Shown in pieces: positions 18,161 through 26,132 of a stretch of 52,901 nucleotides of DNA. Both the position numbers and the translations under genes were made by a program. The notes below the pieces were generated by a model. It did not search any database, was not told the origin of the DNA, and saw only the letters and a program-made list of their open reading frames with translations. Numbering within the stretch: position 1 is the first letter of the stretch; every line of letters starts with the position of its first letter. This DNA is from Gemmatimonadota bacterium (GTDB taxonomy: Bacteria > Gemmatimonadota > Gemmatimonadetes > Gemmatimonadales > Gemmatimonadaceae): NCBI GenBank assembly GCA_025359135.1, contig JANYHJ010000174.1:1-52901 (forward strand), in the 5' to 3' direction.

Positions 18161-18846
18161 TGCCGCGTATCCTGATCGTCGAGGACAACGAGAAGCTCGC
18201 CGCCGGGCTCCGCACCAACCTGGAGTTCGAAGGCCACGAGGTGAGGGTCGCGCTCGATGGCCACACCGGGCTTGCGGCCGCACTCGAGTCGTGGGCCGAC
18301 CTCATCCTGCTCGACCTCATGCTCCCCGGACTCGATGGCTACGCGCTCCTGCGCGCGGCGCGCGACCACGGCGTGACCGCACCGGTCCTCATCCTCACGG
18401 CGCTCGGCGAAGAGGCCGACAAGGTGCGGGGCTTCCGCGTCGGCGCCGACGACTACGTGACCAAGCCGTTCGGCCTGCTCGAACTGATCGCGCGTGTCGA
18501 TGCACTGCTCCGGCGAGCGCACGGCGTAGCGGCGCACGCGGCGGCGCAGCACCGCTTCGGTGTCATTGCCGTGGACGTCGGCGCGCGCACCGCGACGCGC
18601 AATGGTGAAGCGGTCAGCCTGCGTCCCCGCGAGTTCGACCTCCTCGCGGCCTTCTGCCGTCGCCGCGGCGAGGTCATCACGCGCGCCGAACTCCTGCGCG
18701 ATGTCTGGGGCTACGGCGACGACGTGGTCACGCGCACGGTCGACACGCACGTGGCGGAGCTGCGTCGCAAGCTCGAGGACGACCCGGCCGCACCCCGCTG
18801 GATCGTGACGGTACAGAAGGCGGGCTATCGCCTCGAGGACGCGTAG
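18160..18846 (+). CDS. OmpR/PhoB-family response regulator
   Basis: A 228-residue regulator. The receiver domain (1-118) has the acidic pair VEDN, phospho-acceptor Asp52 in LLDLMLPG, the conserved Thr in LILTALGEE and Lys in YVTKPF. The C-terminal winged-helix DNA-binding domain (about 130-228) shows SLRPREFDLLAAF, ELLRDVWGY and the recognition helix region RTVDTHVAELRRKL. It is translated with its kinase through a one-base overlap. Proteins of this family bind tandem direct repeats about 10-11 bp apart, and such repeats lie 32-64 bases after this stop codon, ahead of the permease gene. Confidence 0.93.
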   Translation: MPRILIVEDNEKLAAGLRTNLEFEGHEVRVALDGHTGLAAALESWADLILLDLMLPGLDGYALLRAARDHGVTAPVLILTALGEEADKVRGFRVGADDYVTKPFGLLELIARVDALLRRAHGVAAHAAAQHRFGVIAVDVGARTATRNGEAVSLRPREFDLLAAFCRRRGEVITRAELLRDVWGYGDDVVTRTVDTHVAELRRKLEDDPAAPRWIVTVQKAGYRLEDA

Positions 18847-18877
18847 GCGCCGGCGAGCCTGCATCGCCCACAAGACA

Positions 18878-18910
18878 CCGGCACAACGCCGGTACAATGC
18901 CGGCACAGCG
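18878..18910 (+). promoter_or_regulatory. Three tandem 11-bp repeats, candidate OmpR-type operator
   Basis: The sequence reads CCGGCACAACG, CCGGTACAATG, CCGGCACAGCG in direct succession. The units differ at two or three positions and are spaced exactly one helical turn. The middle unit contains TACAAT, a possible -10 element, but no good -35 lies at the right distance. They sit between the OmpR-type regulator and the amino-acid permease, 61 bases before the chosen permease start. Confidence 0.5.
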
Positions 18911-18971
18911 CGCGCACGTGGCGCGCACCTCGCGCGGACAGACAGCGCACGCCGCGCACCGCATCGTTCTG

Positions 18972-20435
18972 GTGACTCCCTCCCACGGACCCCCGGTGCC
19001 ATCCAACTACGTCAAGCCGCTCTCCCGCCTCGTGCGCGACGCCGAACACGCGCCGCTCGCCCGCGCGCTCGGCCCCCTCAACCTCACCACGCTCGGCATC
19101 GGGTCGATCATCGGCACGGGCATCTTCGTGCTCACGGGCACGGCGGCGTCGCAGCACGCGGGCCCCGCGCTCGTGCTCTCGATGATCATTGCCGCCGTCG
19201 GCTGCGTTTTTGCCGGACTGTGCTATGCCGAGCTGGCGGCCATGATTCCCGTGGCGGGCAGCGCCTACACGTATGCGTACGCCACCACGGGCGAGCTCTT
19301 CGCCTGGATCATCGGCTGGGACCTGATCCTTGAGTACGCGCTGAGCTGCTCGACGGTCGCGGTCGGCTGGTCGGGCTACGCGTCGAGCTTCCTCCGCGAC
19401 CTGGGGCTCGCACTGCCCGCCCAGCTCACCGCCGCGCCTGGTGCGCCCGTCACCTTCGCCGATGGCCATGTGGGCGTCGGCCTCGTCAACCTGCCGGCGA
19501 TGGTCATCGTGCTGCTCGTGGCCGCCTTGCTCACGGTCGGCATCAAGAAGTCCGCCAACACCAACACGGCGTTGGTGATCGTGAAGACGCTCGTGCTCGT
19601 GCTTTTCGTGGCGGCCGGCGCCGCCTACGTGCGTCGCGAGAACCTCACGCCATTCATCCCCGCCAACACCGGCGAGTTCGGTCACTTCGGGTGGAGCGGC
19701 GTGCTGCGCGGCGCCGGCGTGATGTTCTTCGCCTACATCGGCTTCGATGCCGTCTCGACCGCGGCGCAGGAGTCGCGCAATCCGCAGAAGGACCTCCCCA
19801 TCGGCATCCTCGCGTCGCTGGCCATCTGCACGGTGCTCTTCATCGCGGTGGCGATCGTGCTCATCGGCATAGTGCCGTACACCAGACTCAACGTCGCCGA
19901 TCCGCTCGCGGTCGGCATCGACGCCACTGGCCTCACCTGGCTGCGCCCGCTCGTCAAGATCGGCGCCGTGCTCGGCCTCTTCAGCACCATCCTCGTCCAG
20001 ATGATCGGGCAAACGCGCATCTTCTACTCGATGAGCCGCGACGGACTCCTCCCCGAGGTGTTCGGGCGCGTGCACCCACGCTTCCGCACGCCGCACGTCA
20101 GCACGATCCTCACCGGCACCGTCTGCGCGCTCGTCGCGGGCTTCACGCCGATCAACATCTTGAGCGAGCTCGTCTCCATGGGGACGCTGCTCGCCTTCGT
20201 GCTCGTCTGCATCGGCATCGTCGTGCTCCGGCGCACCAACCCGAACGCCGATCGTCCCTTCCGCACGCCGTGGCTCCCGCTCGTCCCCATCCTCGGCGCG
20301 CTCATCTGCGCGGCGCAGATGGTCGCCCTGCCGTGGCCCACGTGGCAGCGCCTCATCATCTGGCTCGTCATCGGCATGGGCGTGTACCTGTTCTGGTCGC
20401 GCGCGAACGCGGAGCGCACGCGGCTGGCATCCTGA
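18972..20435 (+). CDS. APC-superfamily amino-acid permease (cationic amino-acid transporter type)
   Basis: A polytopic permease of about 487 residues with 12 or more hydrophobic segments. The family signature is at the start, LGIGSIIGTGIFVLTG, followed by GWDLILEYALS and FFAYIGFDAVSTAAQES, which match the CAT/YfnA branch of the APC superfamily. It should import an amino acid by proton symport or exchange. The start is uncertain: GTG 18972 is used; GTG 18996 would shorten it by 8 residues; ATG 18897 would place the start inside the 11-bp repeats and is thought unlikely. It lies 125 bases after the two-component genes and may be their target. Confidence 0.88.
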   Translation: MTPSHGPPVPSNYVKPLSRLVRDAEHAPLARALGPLNLTTLGIGSIIGTGIFVLTGTAASQHAGPALVLSMIIAAVGCVFAGLCYAELAAMIPVAGSAYTYAYATTGELFAWIIGWDLILEYALSCSTVAVGWSGYASSFLRDLGLALPAQLTAAPGAPVTFADGHVGVGLVNLPAMVIVLLVAALLTVGIKKSANTNTALVIVKTLVLVLFVAAGAAYVRRENLTPFIPANTGEFGHFGWSGVLRGAGVMFFAYIGFDAVSTAAQESRNPQKDLPIGILASLAICTVLFIAVAIVLIGIVPYTRLNVADPLAVGIDATGLTWLRPLVKIGAVLGLFSTILVQMIGQTRIFYSMSRDGLLPEVFGRVHPRFRTPHVSTILTGTVCALVAGFTPINILSELVSMGTLLAFVLVCIGIVVLRRTNPNADRPFRTPWLPLVPILGALICAAQMVALPWPTWQRLIIWLVIGMGVYLFWSRANAERTRLAS

Positions 20436-20510
20436 GCGCTGCAACGCGGAGCAACGTGGTCACGATCTGCCAGGGCAAGACACTCAGGCGACGCGCCCAC
20501 CGGCGCGCGT

Positions 20511-20529
20511 TGCCACGTCGCACGTGGCA
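20511..20529. repeat. Perfect 8-bp inverted repeat after the permease gene
   Basis: TGCCACGT and ACGTGGCA pair around a 3-base centre. It is 76 bases beyond the permease stop and about 80 bases before the decayed amidohydrolase. No U-tract follows on either strand, so it is more like an operator or weak terminator than a standard intrinsic terminator. Confidence 0.4.
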
Positions 20530-20609
20530 CTGCCCGGACGCCATACCGCTCCGCGCATGAGGGAGCGTCCACTTCGCGCCGGTCGCACCAACGGCGCTAC
20601 CTTGGAGCC

Positions 20610-21682
20610 CTGCGACCATTCCGAGCACGCCGACTCCTCGCGTGGGCGCTCGCCACGTGCATCGTCGCCAGCGCGCCTGCCTTCGCGCAGCAGGACGCCC
20701 AGGGCACGATGCCGCGCGCGATCTTCGCGCGCTGGGTGCTCGATGGCCGCGGCGGCGTCACGCCCAACGCCACGGTCTTCATCGAGAACGGGCGCATCAC
20801 GCGCATCACGCCGGGACGCGCCGCGAACGCGACGCTCGCCTTCCCCGACGGCACGCTGCTTCCGGGCCTCATCGACGTCCACGCGCACCCGGCGTCGTAT
20901 GAACGCGCCGGCAGGTTGCGCGGCTTGGGCGACGGCGACTCCGCGCACCTCGCGCAGCCGCTTGTCGCCGACAACCTGCGCCGCACGCTCGCTGCCGGCT
21001 TCACCACGATACAGAGCATTGGCGCAGCCGCGGACGTACCACTCCGCGACGCGCTCGCACGTGGCGACTTGTCCGGGCCACGCCTCATCACGGCGCTCAA
21101 CGCCATCACCGACGCTTCCCTCACCGATTCACTTCGCGCCATCGTCCGCGCACGGCACCGCAACGGCGCGCAGGCCATCAAGCTCTTCGCGTCCCGCGGC
21201 CTTGGAGACGGCGGCGCCCCGACCATGACCGTCGAGCAGCTCACCGCCATCTGCGGCGAGGCCCAGTCACTCGGCCTTCGCAGCATCGTGCACGCGCATT
21301 CCGCCGAGAGCATCCGTCGCGCGATCACCGCCGGCTGCACGCAGCTCGAGCACGGGGTCTTCGTCACGCAGGACGTGCTCACGCTCATGGCCGAGAAGGG
21401 GACCTGGTTCGATCCGCAGTGCGCCGGCGTCTTCCAGAACTACCTCGACCATCGCACGGCCTGGTTCGCAGGTGGCAGCTACGCCACTCCGCTTCGCGCA
21501 ACGCCACCTCGCCTGGTTTGGGCGGCCAGGTCGGGAGCATCGCGCCCGGATACGCCGCCGACCTGATGGTCGTCGATGGCGATGTCGCGAGCGATATTGC
21601 GGCTATCACGCGCGTGCGACTCGTCGTCCAGCCCGGGCGCGTGGTCCATTCCGCGACGAACAGTCCCGCCTCGTCACGCTGA
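20610..21682 (+). pseudogene. Decayed secreted amidohydrolase (imidazolonepropionase-like)
   Basis: The frame encodes a signal peptide (LLAWALATCIVASAPAFA), then an amidohydrolase barrel with metal motif VHAHP, the candidate carboxylated Lys in AIKLFA, and His in IVHAHS and LEHGVF. After FQNYLDHRTAWF the sequence jumps to the C-terminal QVGSIAPGYAADLMVVDGD strand in another frame. The segment normally carrying the GTD catalytic aspartate, roughly 60-80 residues, is missing. Read straight through, the first frame ends in a stop at about 21564. The signal peptide has no ATG, GTG or TTG in frame before it; only CTG 20610 is available, or ATG 20709 without the signal. A deletion plus frameshift and possibly a lost start make an active enzyme unlikely. 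Confidence 0.75.
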
Positions 21683-21748
21683 CGACGCTCCACGACGAGC
21701 GGCTGCAGTCGAATCGCTGGCGCCGCCAACTTCGCTCCACGGACACTC

Positions 21749-22036
21749 ATGCGCCCCAAGACTCCGATCGCCATCGCCGCCAACGCGCGTCCGCAGGCGC
21801 TCGCCTCGATCAAGCGCTTCTTCGACGAGCACATGGACGACTCGATCGGCGACCTCAAGGCCACACTCGTGCTCGACTACCTGCTCGTCGAACTCGGACC
21901 GCTCATCTACAACCAGGCGCTCGCCGAGGCGGGTAGCTACATGGGCGAGCGCGCCGCCGAACTGCCCGACGTGCTCCAGCAGCCGGAGTTTCCGTACTGG
22001 CCCGCCGAGCGCGAGAAACCGAAGGGCAAGCGCTAG
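21749..22036 (+). CDS. DUF2164 family protein
   Basis: A 95-residue soluble protein matching the DUF2164 pattern: a SIKRFFDEHMDDSIGDLKA helix, then VLDYLLVELGPLIYNQA and an aromatic tail (FPYWP). The family is small and of unknown function, usually monocistronic or near metabolic genes. The ATG at 21749 begins the conserved region with a short basic lead. It is followed after 4 bases by the cupin gene, so the two probably share a transcript. The decayed amidohydrolase ends 66 bases upstream. Confidence 0.8.
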   Translation: MRPKTPIAIAANARPQALASIKRFFDEHMDDSIGDLKATLVLDYLLVELGPLIYNQALAEAGSYMGERAAELPDVLQQPEFPYWPAEREKPKGKR

Positions 22037-22040
22037 CACC

Positions 22041-22370
22041 ATGCAGCTCTCCGACATTCCGTTCGGCACAACCGATTGGTCCGAAATCGTGCCGACCACG
22101 CACGCCGGCGATTCGGGCGCGGCCACGTGGCGCACACGGCAGTTCGGCGCGATCCGCGTCCGCATGGTCGAGTACACGGCGGGCTACGTCGCCGACCACT
22201 GGTGCGACAAGGGACACATCCTGCTCTGTCTCTCGGGCACGCTCGACACCGAACTCGCCGACGGGCGCTCCTTCCGCCTCGCGCCGGGCATGAGCTACCA
22301 GGTGGCCGACGACACCGCCCCACATCGCTCGCGCAGCGAGACGGGTGCAACGCTCTTCATCGTGGATTGA
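22041..22370 (+). CDS. DHCW-motif cupin fold protein
   Basis: A 109-residue single-domain cupin. The motif that names the family is visible as VADHWCDKGHILLCLSG (about 49-65), with His and Cys likely at a metal or active site, then the second cupin half APGMSYQVADDTAPHRS. No enzymatic activity is established for the family to my knowledge. There is no signal peptide, so it is cytoplasmic. It lies 4 bases after the DUF2164 gene. The region to 22499 holds no gene, only the converging 3' end of the TonB-like gene. Confidence 0.82.
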   Translation: MQLSDIPFGTTDWSEIVPTTHAGDSGAATWRTRQFGAIRVRMVEYTAGYVADHWCDKGHILLCLSGTLDTELADGRSFRLAPGMSYQVADDTAPHRSRSETGATLFIVD

Positions 22371-22499
22371 GGTCGAGCCTGGCGCGCGCTTGTCGCATAT
22401 GCGCGCTGGTCGCAAGCGCGCTGTGGTCCGAAGTGCGTCGCCCTGCCGAGCGCAGCAACCGACCCGTTTGCCCCGGGCGCCGCTACTGCTCGGGCGTCG

Positions 22500-23399
22500 C
22501 TACCGCTCGGGCGTCGCCACCTGCGGGACCACCGCCGGATACACCGGCTGATCCGCGCCGCGCTTCTTGATGAAATCCGACCGCTCACGGTCCTTCCGTT
22601 CGCGCGTGCGCCGCACCGCCGTATTGAAATCTTCCTGCGTCATCGCGCGCGACACGTTGAACTGGATTTCCTGCGACAGGTTCGCGATCCGGCGCGATTC
22701 GTACATCGTCGGACTCGGCGCGTTCTGGTTGAGCGGCAACAGCGCGAGCAGCGCCGTCGGGATCGACACCGGCCCAAGCCGGATGTACTGCTGGTCCATG
22801 CCCCACTGACGCCCGCTCTTGTCCTTGTACGTCCAGTCGTGCGGATCGCGCCGGCCCGCGGCCGCCATCTGCACGGCAACGATCGAGTCGCGGTAGCGCG
22901 CAAAGCGCTCGCCGATCACGCTGTCGACGCGCTGCTTGCTCGTCAGCGGCTCGGGGCCGCCCAGGCCGCGTGGCGGCGGGCCGTACAGGCGGCCGTCGGC
23001 GAGCGCCGGCCGCATCCCTTCGATCGCGCCCGACATCGCCGAGCCCCCGGCGCCCGTGCCCGCTTCCTTCGCGTTGGCGCCGCCCTCGTCGACGACCGGC
23101 GCGGGAAGAGACGCGGCCACGCCGCTCGGCACCTCCACCGGTGCGATGAGCTTCTTCTCTTCCGCGGCCTTCCCCTTCTTGGCCGCACCAGCCGCCACCT
23201 GCGACGCGCGCGCCGTCGGTCCGCCGCCGCCGCCCCCGCGAACGAAGGTGATGCGCTCGACCGTCGGCTCGTTGCCCGTCCGGCTCAGCCACTCGGGAAT
23301 CGGATAGCCCAGCACCGCCCACCGCAGCGCCGCGCCGATGATCACGGCGTGGATCGCGACCGAAAGTCCGGCCGGCACGGTGGAGCGACCGAACTTCAC
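22500..23399 (-). CDS. TonB-like membrane protein lacking a recognisable TonB C-terminal domain
   Basis: A 299-residue protein. One N-terminal helix (about 8-28) carries Ser13 and His17 in SVAIH, the Ser-x3-His spacing that TonB proteins use to contact ExbB/ExbD. It is followed by a Gly/Ala/Lys-rich flexible stretch (55-130). The C-terminal half (about 150-299) is charged and helical (VDSVIGERFARYRDS, EDFNTAVRRTRERKDRE), with a GPVSIPTALLALLPL segment in between, and does not look like the TonB C-terminal fold. The GTG start at 23399 overlaps the aminotransferase stop by one base (TAGTG). Two imperfect 17-bp repeats lie around its 3' end (22488-22521). It may be a TonB relative or a dedicated envelope adaptor. 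Confidence 0.7.
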   Translation of the reverse strand: MKFGRSTVPAGLSVAIHAVIIGAALRWAVLGYPIPEWLSRTGNEPTVERITFVRGGGGGGPTARASQVAAGAAKKGKAAEEKKLIAPVEVPSGVAASLPAPVVDEGGANAKEAGTGAGGSAMSGAIEGMRPALADGRLYGPPPRGLGGPEPLTSKQRVDSVIGERFARYRDSIVAVQMAAAGRRDPHDWTYKDKSGRQWGMDQQYIRLGPVSIPTALLALLPLNQNAPSPTMYESRRIANLSQEIQFNVSRAMTQEDFNTAVRRTRERKDRERSDFIKKRGADQPVYPAVVPQVATPER

Positions 23400-24580
23400 T
23401 AGACGACGGCCCCGAATGCGGCGAGCACGCGACCAGCGCGACGCGCCGCCTCGGCGAGCCGTGCTTCCGACTGGATGAACGAGATCCGGAAGTAGCCCTC
23501 GCCGCCCGCACCGAACCCCGAACCCGGCAGCACCACCACGCCTTCATCGTCCATCAGCCGATCGGCGAACTCCTTGCTCGACACCCCCGACGGCAGCGGA
23601 ATCCAGAGGTACATGCTCGCCTTGGGTGACTCCACCGCAAAGCCCGCCTCGCGGAACGCGGCCACGGCGGCATCCCGGCGACGCTGGAACACGGCCACGT
23701 TGCCCGGCACGAAGCTCCGCCACGAATCGAGCGCTGCCACGCCAGCCGCTTGAATCGCCATGAACGGACCGGTGTCGGTGAAGGACTTGATGCGGGCCAG
23801 CGCGCCCGCGATCGGCGGCGCCGCCACCGCCCACGCGCAGCGCCAGCCGGTCATGTTGAACGTCTTCGAGAGCGAGTGGAACTCGATCGCGCAGTCGCGC
23901 GCGCCCTCGATCTCGAAGATGCTCGGCGGCACATAGCCGTCGAACGCGAGCTCGGCGTACGCGTTGTCGTACACCAGCAGCAATCCGAGGGTCCGGCACT
24001 TGGCCACGAGCCGCTCGAGATACGCGCGCGGCGCGATCGCCGCCGTCGGATTGTTCGGGTAGTTCACGTACACCATCTTCGCGCGCTTGAGCACGGCGTC
24101 CGGCACGTGGTCGAGCTCGACGAGGAAATCGTGCTCGGCCTTGAGCGGCACGGCGTACGGCTCGCCGAGCGAGAGCAGGGTGCCGCCCACGTACGCCTGG
24201 TACCCGGGCTCGGGGATGATCGCGACGTCACCCGGGTTGAGGTACGCGAACGCGAGGTGCGCGAGCCCTTCCTTGCTGCCGATGAGCGGCACGATCTCGG
24301 TGAGCGGATCGAAGCGCTGGCCGAAGCGATCCTGCATGTAGCGGCTCGCGGCCTCGCGGAACGGCACGTGGCCGAGCCCGAAGCCGTAGCGATGCATCGT
24401 CGGTTCCTTGAGCGCGCGCGCCATCCCCTCGAGCGCCGCCGGCGGCGGCGCGAGGTCGGCGTCTCCGGCGCCCAGGTCGATCAGGTCCACGCCGCGCGCG
24501 AGCAACTCGCGCTTCTTCTGCGGAATGTGTGCAAGCGGATACGGGGGCAGCGTGCCCATCCGCGAACTCAAGGTCGGCAT
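23399..24580 (-). CDS. Class I/II aminotransferase (LL-DAP aminotransferase/AspC-like)
   Basis: A PLP enzyme of 393 residues, fold-type I. The active-site Lys is Lys239 in FHSLSKTFNMTGWR; the substrate/cofactor-contact segments YVNYPNNPT and YDNAYAEL are present, as is the Arg-containing FRISFIQS near the C-terminus. Its overall shape resembles LL-diaminopimelate and alanine/aspartate aminotransferases. The exact amino donor cannot be deduced. The ATG at 24580 shares its base with the FAH stop (TGATG). Being in one transcript with an FAH-family enzyme suggests amino-acid catabolism or lysine/diaminopimelate biosynthesis. Confidence 0.88.
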   Translation of the reverse strand: MPTLSSRMGTLPPYPLAHIPQKKRELLARGVDLIDLGAGDADLAPPPAALEGMARALKEPTMHRYGFGLGHVPFREAASRYMQDRFGQRFDPLTEIVPLIGSKEGLAHLAFAYLNPGDVAIIPEPGYQAYVGGTLLSLGEPYAVPLKAEHDFLVELDHVPDAVLKRAKMVYVNYPNNPTAAIAPRAYLERLVAKCRTLGLLLVYDNAYAELAFDGYVPPSIFEIEGARDCAIEFHSLSKTFNMTGWRCAWAVAAPPIAGALARIKSFTDTGPFMAIQAAGVAALDSWRSFVPGNVAVFQRRRDAAVAAFREAGFAVESPKASMYLWIPLPSGVSSKEFADRLMDDEGVVVLPGSGFGAGGEGYFRISFIQSEARLAEAARRAGRVLAAFGAVV

Positions 24581-25200
24581 CAGCCCTCCACCGTCACCGA
24601 GTTCGACACCGCCGACAGCCCCAGCAGTTGCACCTGAACCGTGTCTCCCGCCGTCAGGACGCCGACGCCGGCCGGCGTGCCCGTGCAGACGAGATCGCCC
24701 GGTTCGAGCGTCATGATCTGGCTGATGTAGCTGAGCAGGAACGGAATCCCGAACACCATCTGGCTCGCGTTGCCACGCTGCCGCTCGACGCCGTTCACGG
24801 TCGTGACCACGGTGACCCCGGAGAGGTCCGCCGGCGCCGACACCTCGGGCCCCACGGGGCAGAAGGTGTCGAAGCCCTTGGCGCGGGTCCACTGCCCGTC
24901 CGACTTCTGCAGGTCGCGCGCGGTCACGTCGTTGACCGCGCAGAGGCCGCGAATCGAACGGCCCGCGGTCGCTTCATCGGCGTGGCGGAGTCGGGCGCCA
25001 ACCACCACCCCGATTTCTCCCTCATACTCGACCTGCTTCGAAGCCGGCGGCAGCACGATCGCGCCCCCCGGCGCCAGCAGGCTCGAGGTCGGCTTGAGGA
25101 ACAGCAGCGGCACCTTCGGCACGTCGTTGCCGAGTTCCTTGGCGTGGTCCACGTAGTTGCGGCCAACGCACACGATCTTGCCCGGGCGGAGTGCGGTCAC
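24580..25200 (-). CDS. Fumarylacetoacetate hydrolase family protein
   Basis: A 206-residue protein of the small FAH family (YcgM/FAHD1 type). It shows the start KIVCVGRNYVDHAKELG, the metal-binding Glu pair in VEYEGEIGVVVG, the NDVTARDLQ loop and the TGTPAGVG ending. Members hydrolyse or decarboxylate 2-oxo acids such as oxaloacetate or acylpyruvates in the cytosol. The GTG at 25200 begins the conserved strand directly; there is no ATG in frame before it. A hairpin ends the upstream barrel gene at 25300-25324, so this gene begins a new transcript with the aminotransferase and the TonB-like gene. Confidence 0.88.
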   Translation of the reverse strand: MTALRPGKIVCVGRNYVDHAKELGNDVPKVPLLFLKPTSSLLAPGGAIVLPPASKQVEYEGEIGVVVGARLRHADEATAGRSIRGLCAVNDVTARDLQKSDGQWTRAKGFDTFCPVGPEVSAPADLSGVTVVTTVNGVERQRGNASQMVFGIPFLLSYISQIMTLEPGDLVCTGTPAGVGVLTAGDTVQVQLLGLSAVSNSVTVEG

Positions 25201-25299
25201 GGTGGGGCGAACAGGGGGTCGGTTTGGCGAAGCTGTCAACCGAGGAAGATACACCCAGCTGCCCTGAATCGTGGGTCCTGAGCCCCCGTTTAGCACGAC

Positions 25300-25324
25300 G
25301 GGCCCCCCGCAATGCGAGGGGCCC
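25300..25324 (-). terminator. Terminator of the first small beta-barrel gene
   Basis: GGGCCCC at 25300-25306 pairs with GGGGCCC at 25318-25324 around an 11-base loop, 23 bases beyond the barrel gene stop on the minus strand. A short run of Ts follows weakly on that strand. Confidence 0.6.
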
Positions 25325-25346
25325 GAAGCGCTTGCCGCTGAGCCTG

Positions 25347-25886
25347 TTAGAAGTGGCGGCCGAACGAGATCTGGATGGCGTTCGCGCTGCCGCCGGCCCC
25401 GTTCACGACATAGAACTTGCCCTCGACGAAGCACGGAGAGCCGCCGCAGGCGAAGTTGCCGCCGAAGCCGGGCGCGAAACCCAGGTCGGTGGACGACGCC
25501 GAGCCACCACCGTTGCCCGAACCACTGCTGGCGTTGAAGCCGAGGCGGAAGAGTGCGTACGGCTTGAAGCCACCCTGCGCCTCGATGTGCCAGATGGCGC
25601 TCGCACCGAACCCGAACGACGTGATGCTCGAGACGCCGTTCTTGCCCGAGTAGTACACGAAGTCCGCTTCCGGACGCAGGCCGAAGTCCTTGTTGAAGCG
25701 ATACTCGGCACCGCCGATCGCGCCGAAGCCGAAGCTCGTGGCGTTGCTGAGATTGCCGATCGGCAGCGCGAGCGTGCCACCGATGAACGGCGTCCACGAA
25801 TCGACCGCCTGCGCTTGCGCCGCACCAGCGGTGAGCAACATGGCGGTGCCAACCAAGGCCAGCTTGCGAGTGCACGACTTGAGCAT
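25347..25886 (-). CDS. Outer-membrane beta-barrel protein
   Basis: A 179-residue protein with a signal peptide (LALVGTAMLLTAGAAQA) and alternating hydrophobic strands typical of a small 8-stranded barrel (OmpX/OmpW/OprF-type). It ends in ISFGRHF; a terminal Phe is the usual sign for BAM insertion. The strands read SFGFGAIGGAEYRF, LRPEADFVYY and PYALFRLGFN. Its cargo or function is unknown. The ATG at 25886 follows a GAGGGTTACC stretch. It is preceded by a similar-sized barrel gene on the same strand, with a terminator between them. Confidence 0.85.
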   Translation of the reverse strand: MLKSCTRKLALVGTAMLLTAGAAQAQAVDSWTPFIGGTLALPIGNLSNATSFGFGAIGGAEYRFNKDFGLRPEADFVYYSGKNGVSSITSFGFGASAIWHIEAQGGFKPYALFRLGFNASSGSGNGGGSASSTDLGFAPGFGGNFACGGSPCFVEGKFYVVNGAGGSANAIQISFGRHF

Positions 25887-26083
25887 GGTGAGGTAACCCT
25901 CAGGGGGATGTGGAGATGGTGATGACGGCTGCGGGCGAGTTGGTCGCGCCCAGCCATCACATTAACGCCTCAGTTCTGACCCGCGCTGTGATGCCGGACC
26001 ATTTGGACCGACGGCGTCGCGCCGATGTTCCCCGCTGACGGATCGCGTCGTGTGAGCCGAATCACTTTCAGGAAAAACGCAGC

Positions 26084-26111
26084 GGTCCCCCCGGCCGAAG
26101 CCGAGGGGACC
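26084..26111 (-). terminator. Terminator of the second small beta-barrel gene
   Basis: GGTCCCC and GGGGACC form the outer stem, with an inner CGGC/GCCG stem capped by a CGAA tetraloop. It begins 22 bases beyond the stop codon on the minus strand and is followed by a GCGTTTTTCC stretch on that strand, a fair U-tract. Confidence 0.75.
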
Positions 26112-26132
26112 ACCTCACGCCAGTTGGTGCGC

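Noticed and set aside
22488..22521. Two imperfect 17-bp tandem repeats as a mobile-element mark
   Set aside because: Only two copies, partly inside the 3' end of the TonB-like gene; better seen as local slippage.
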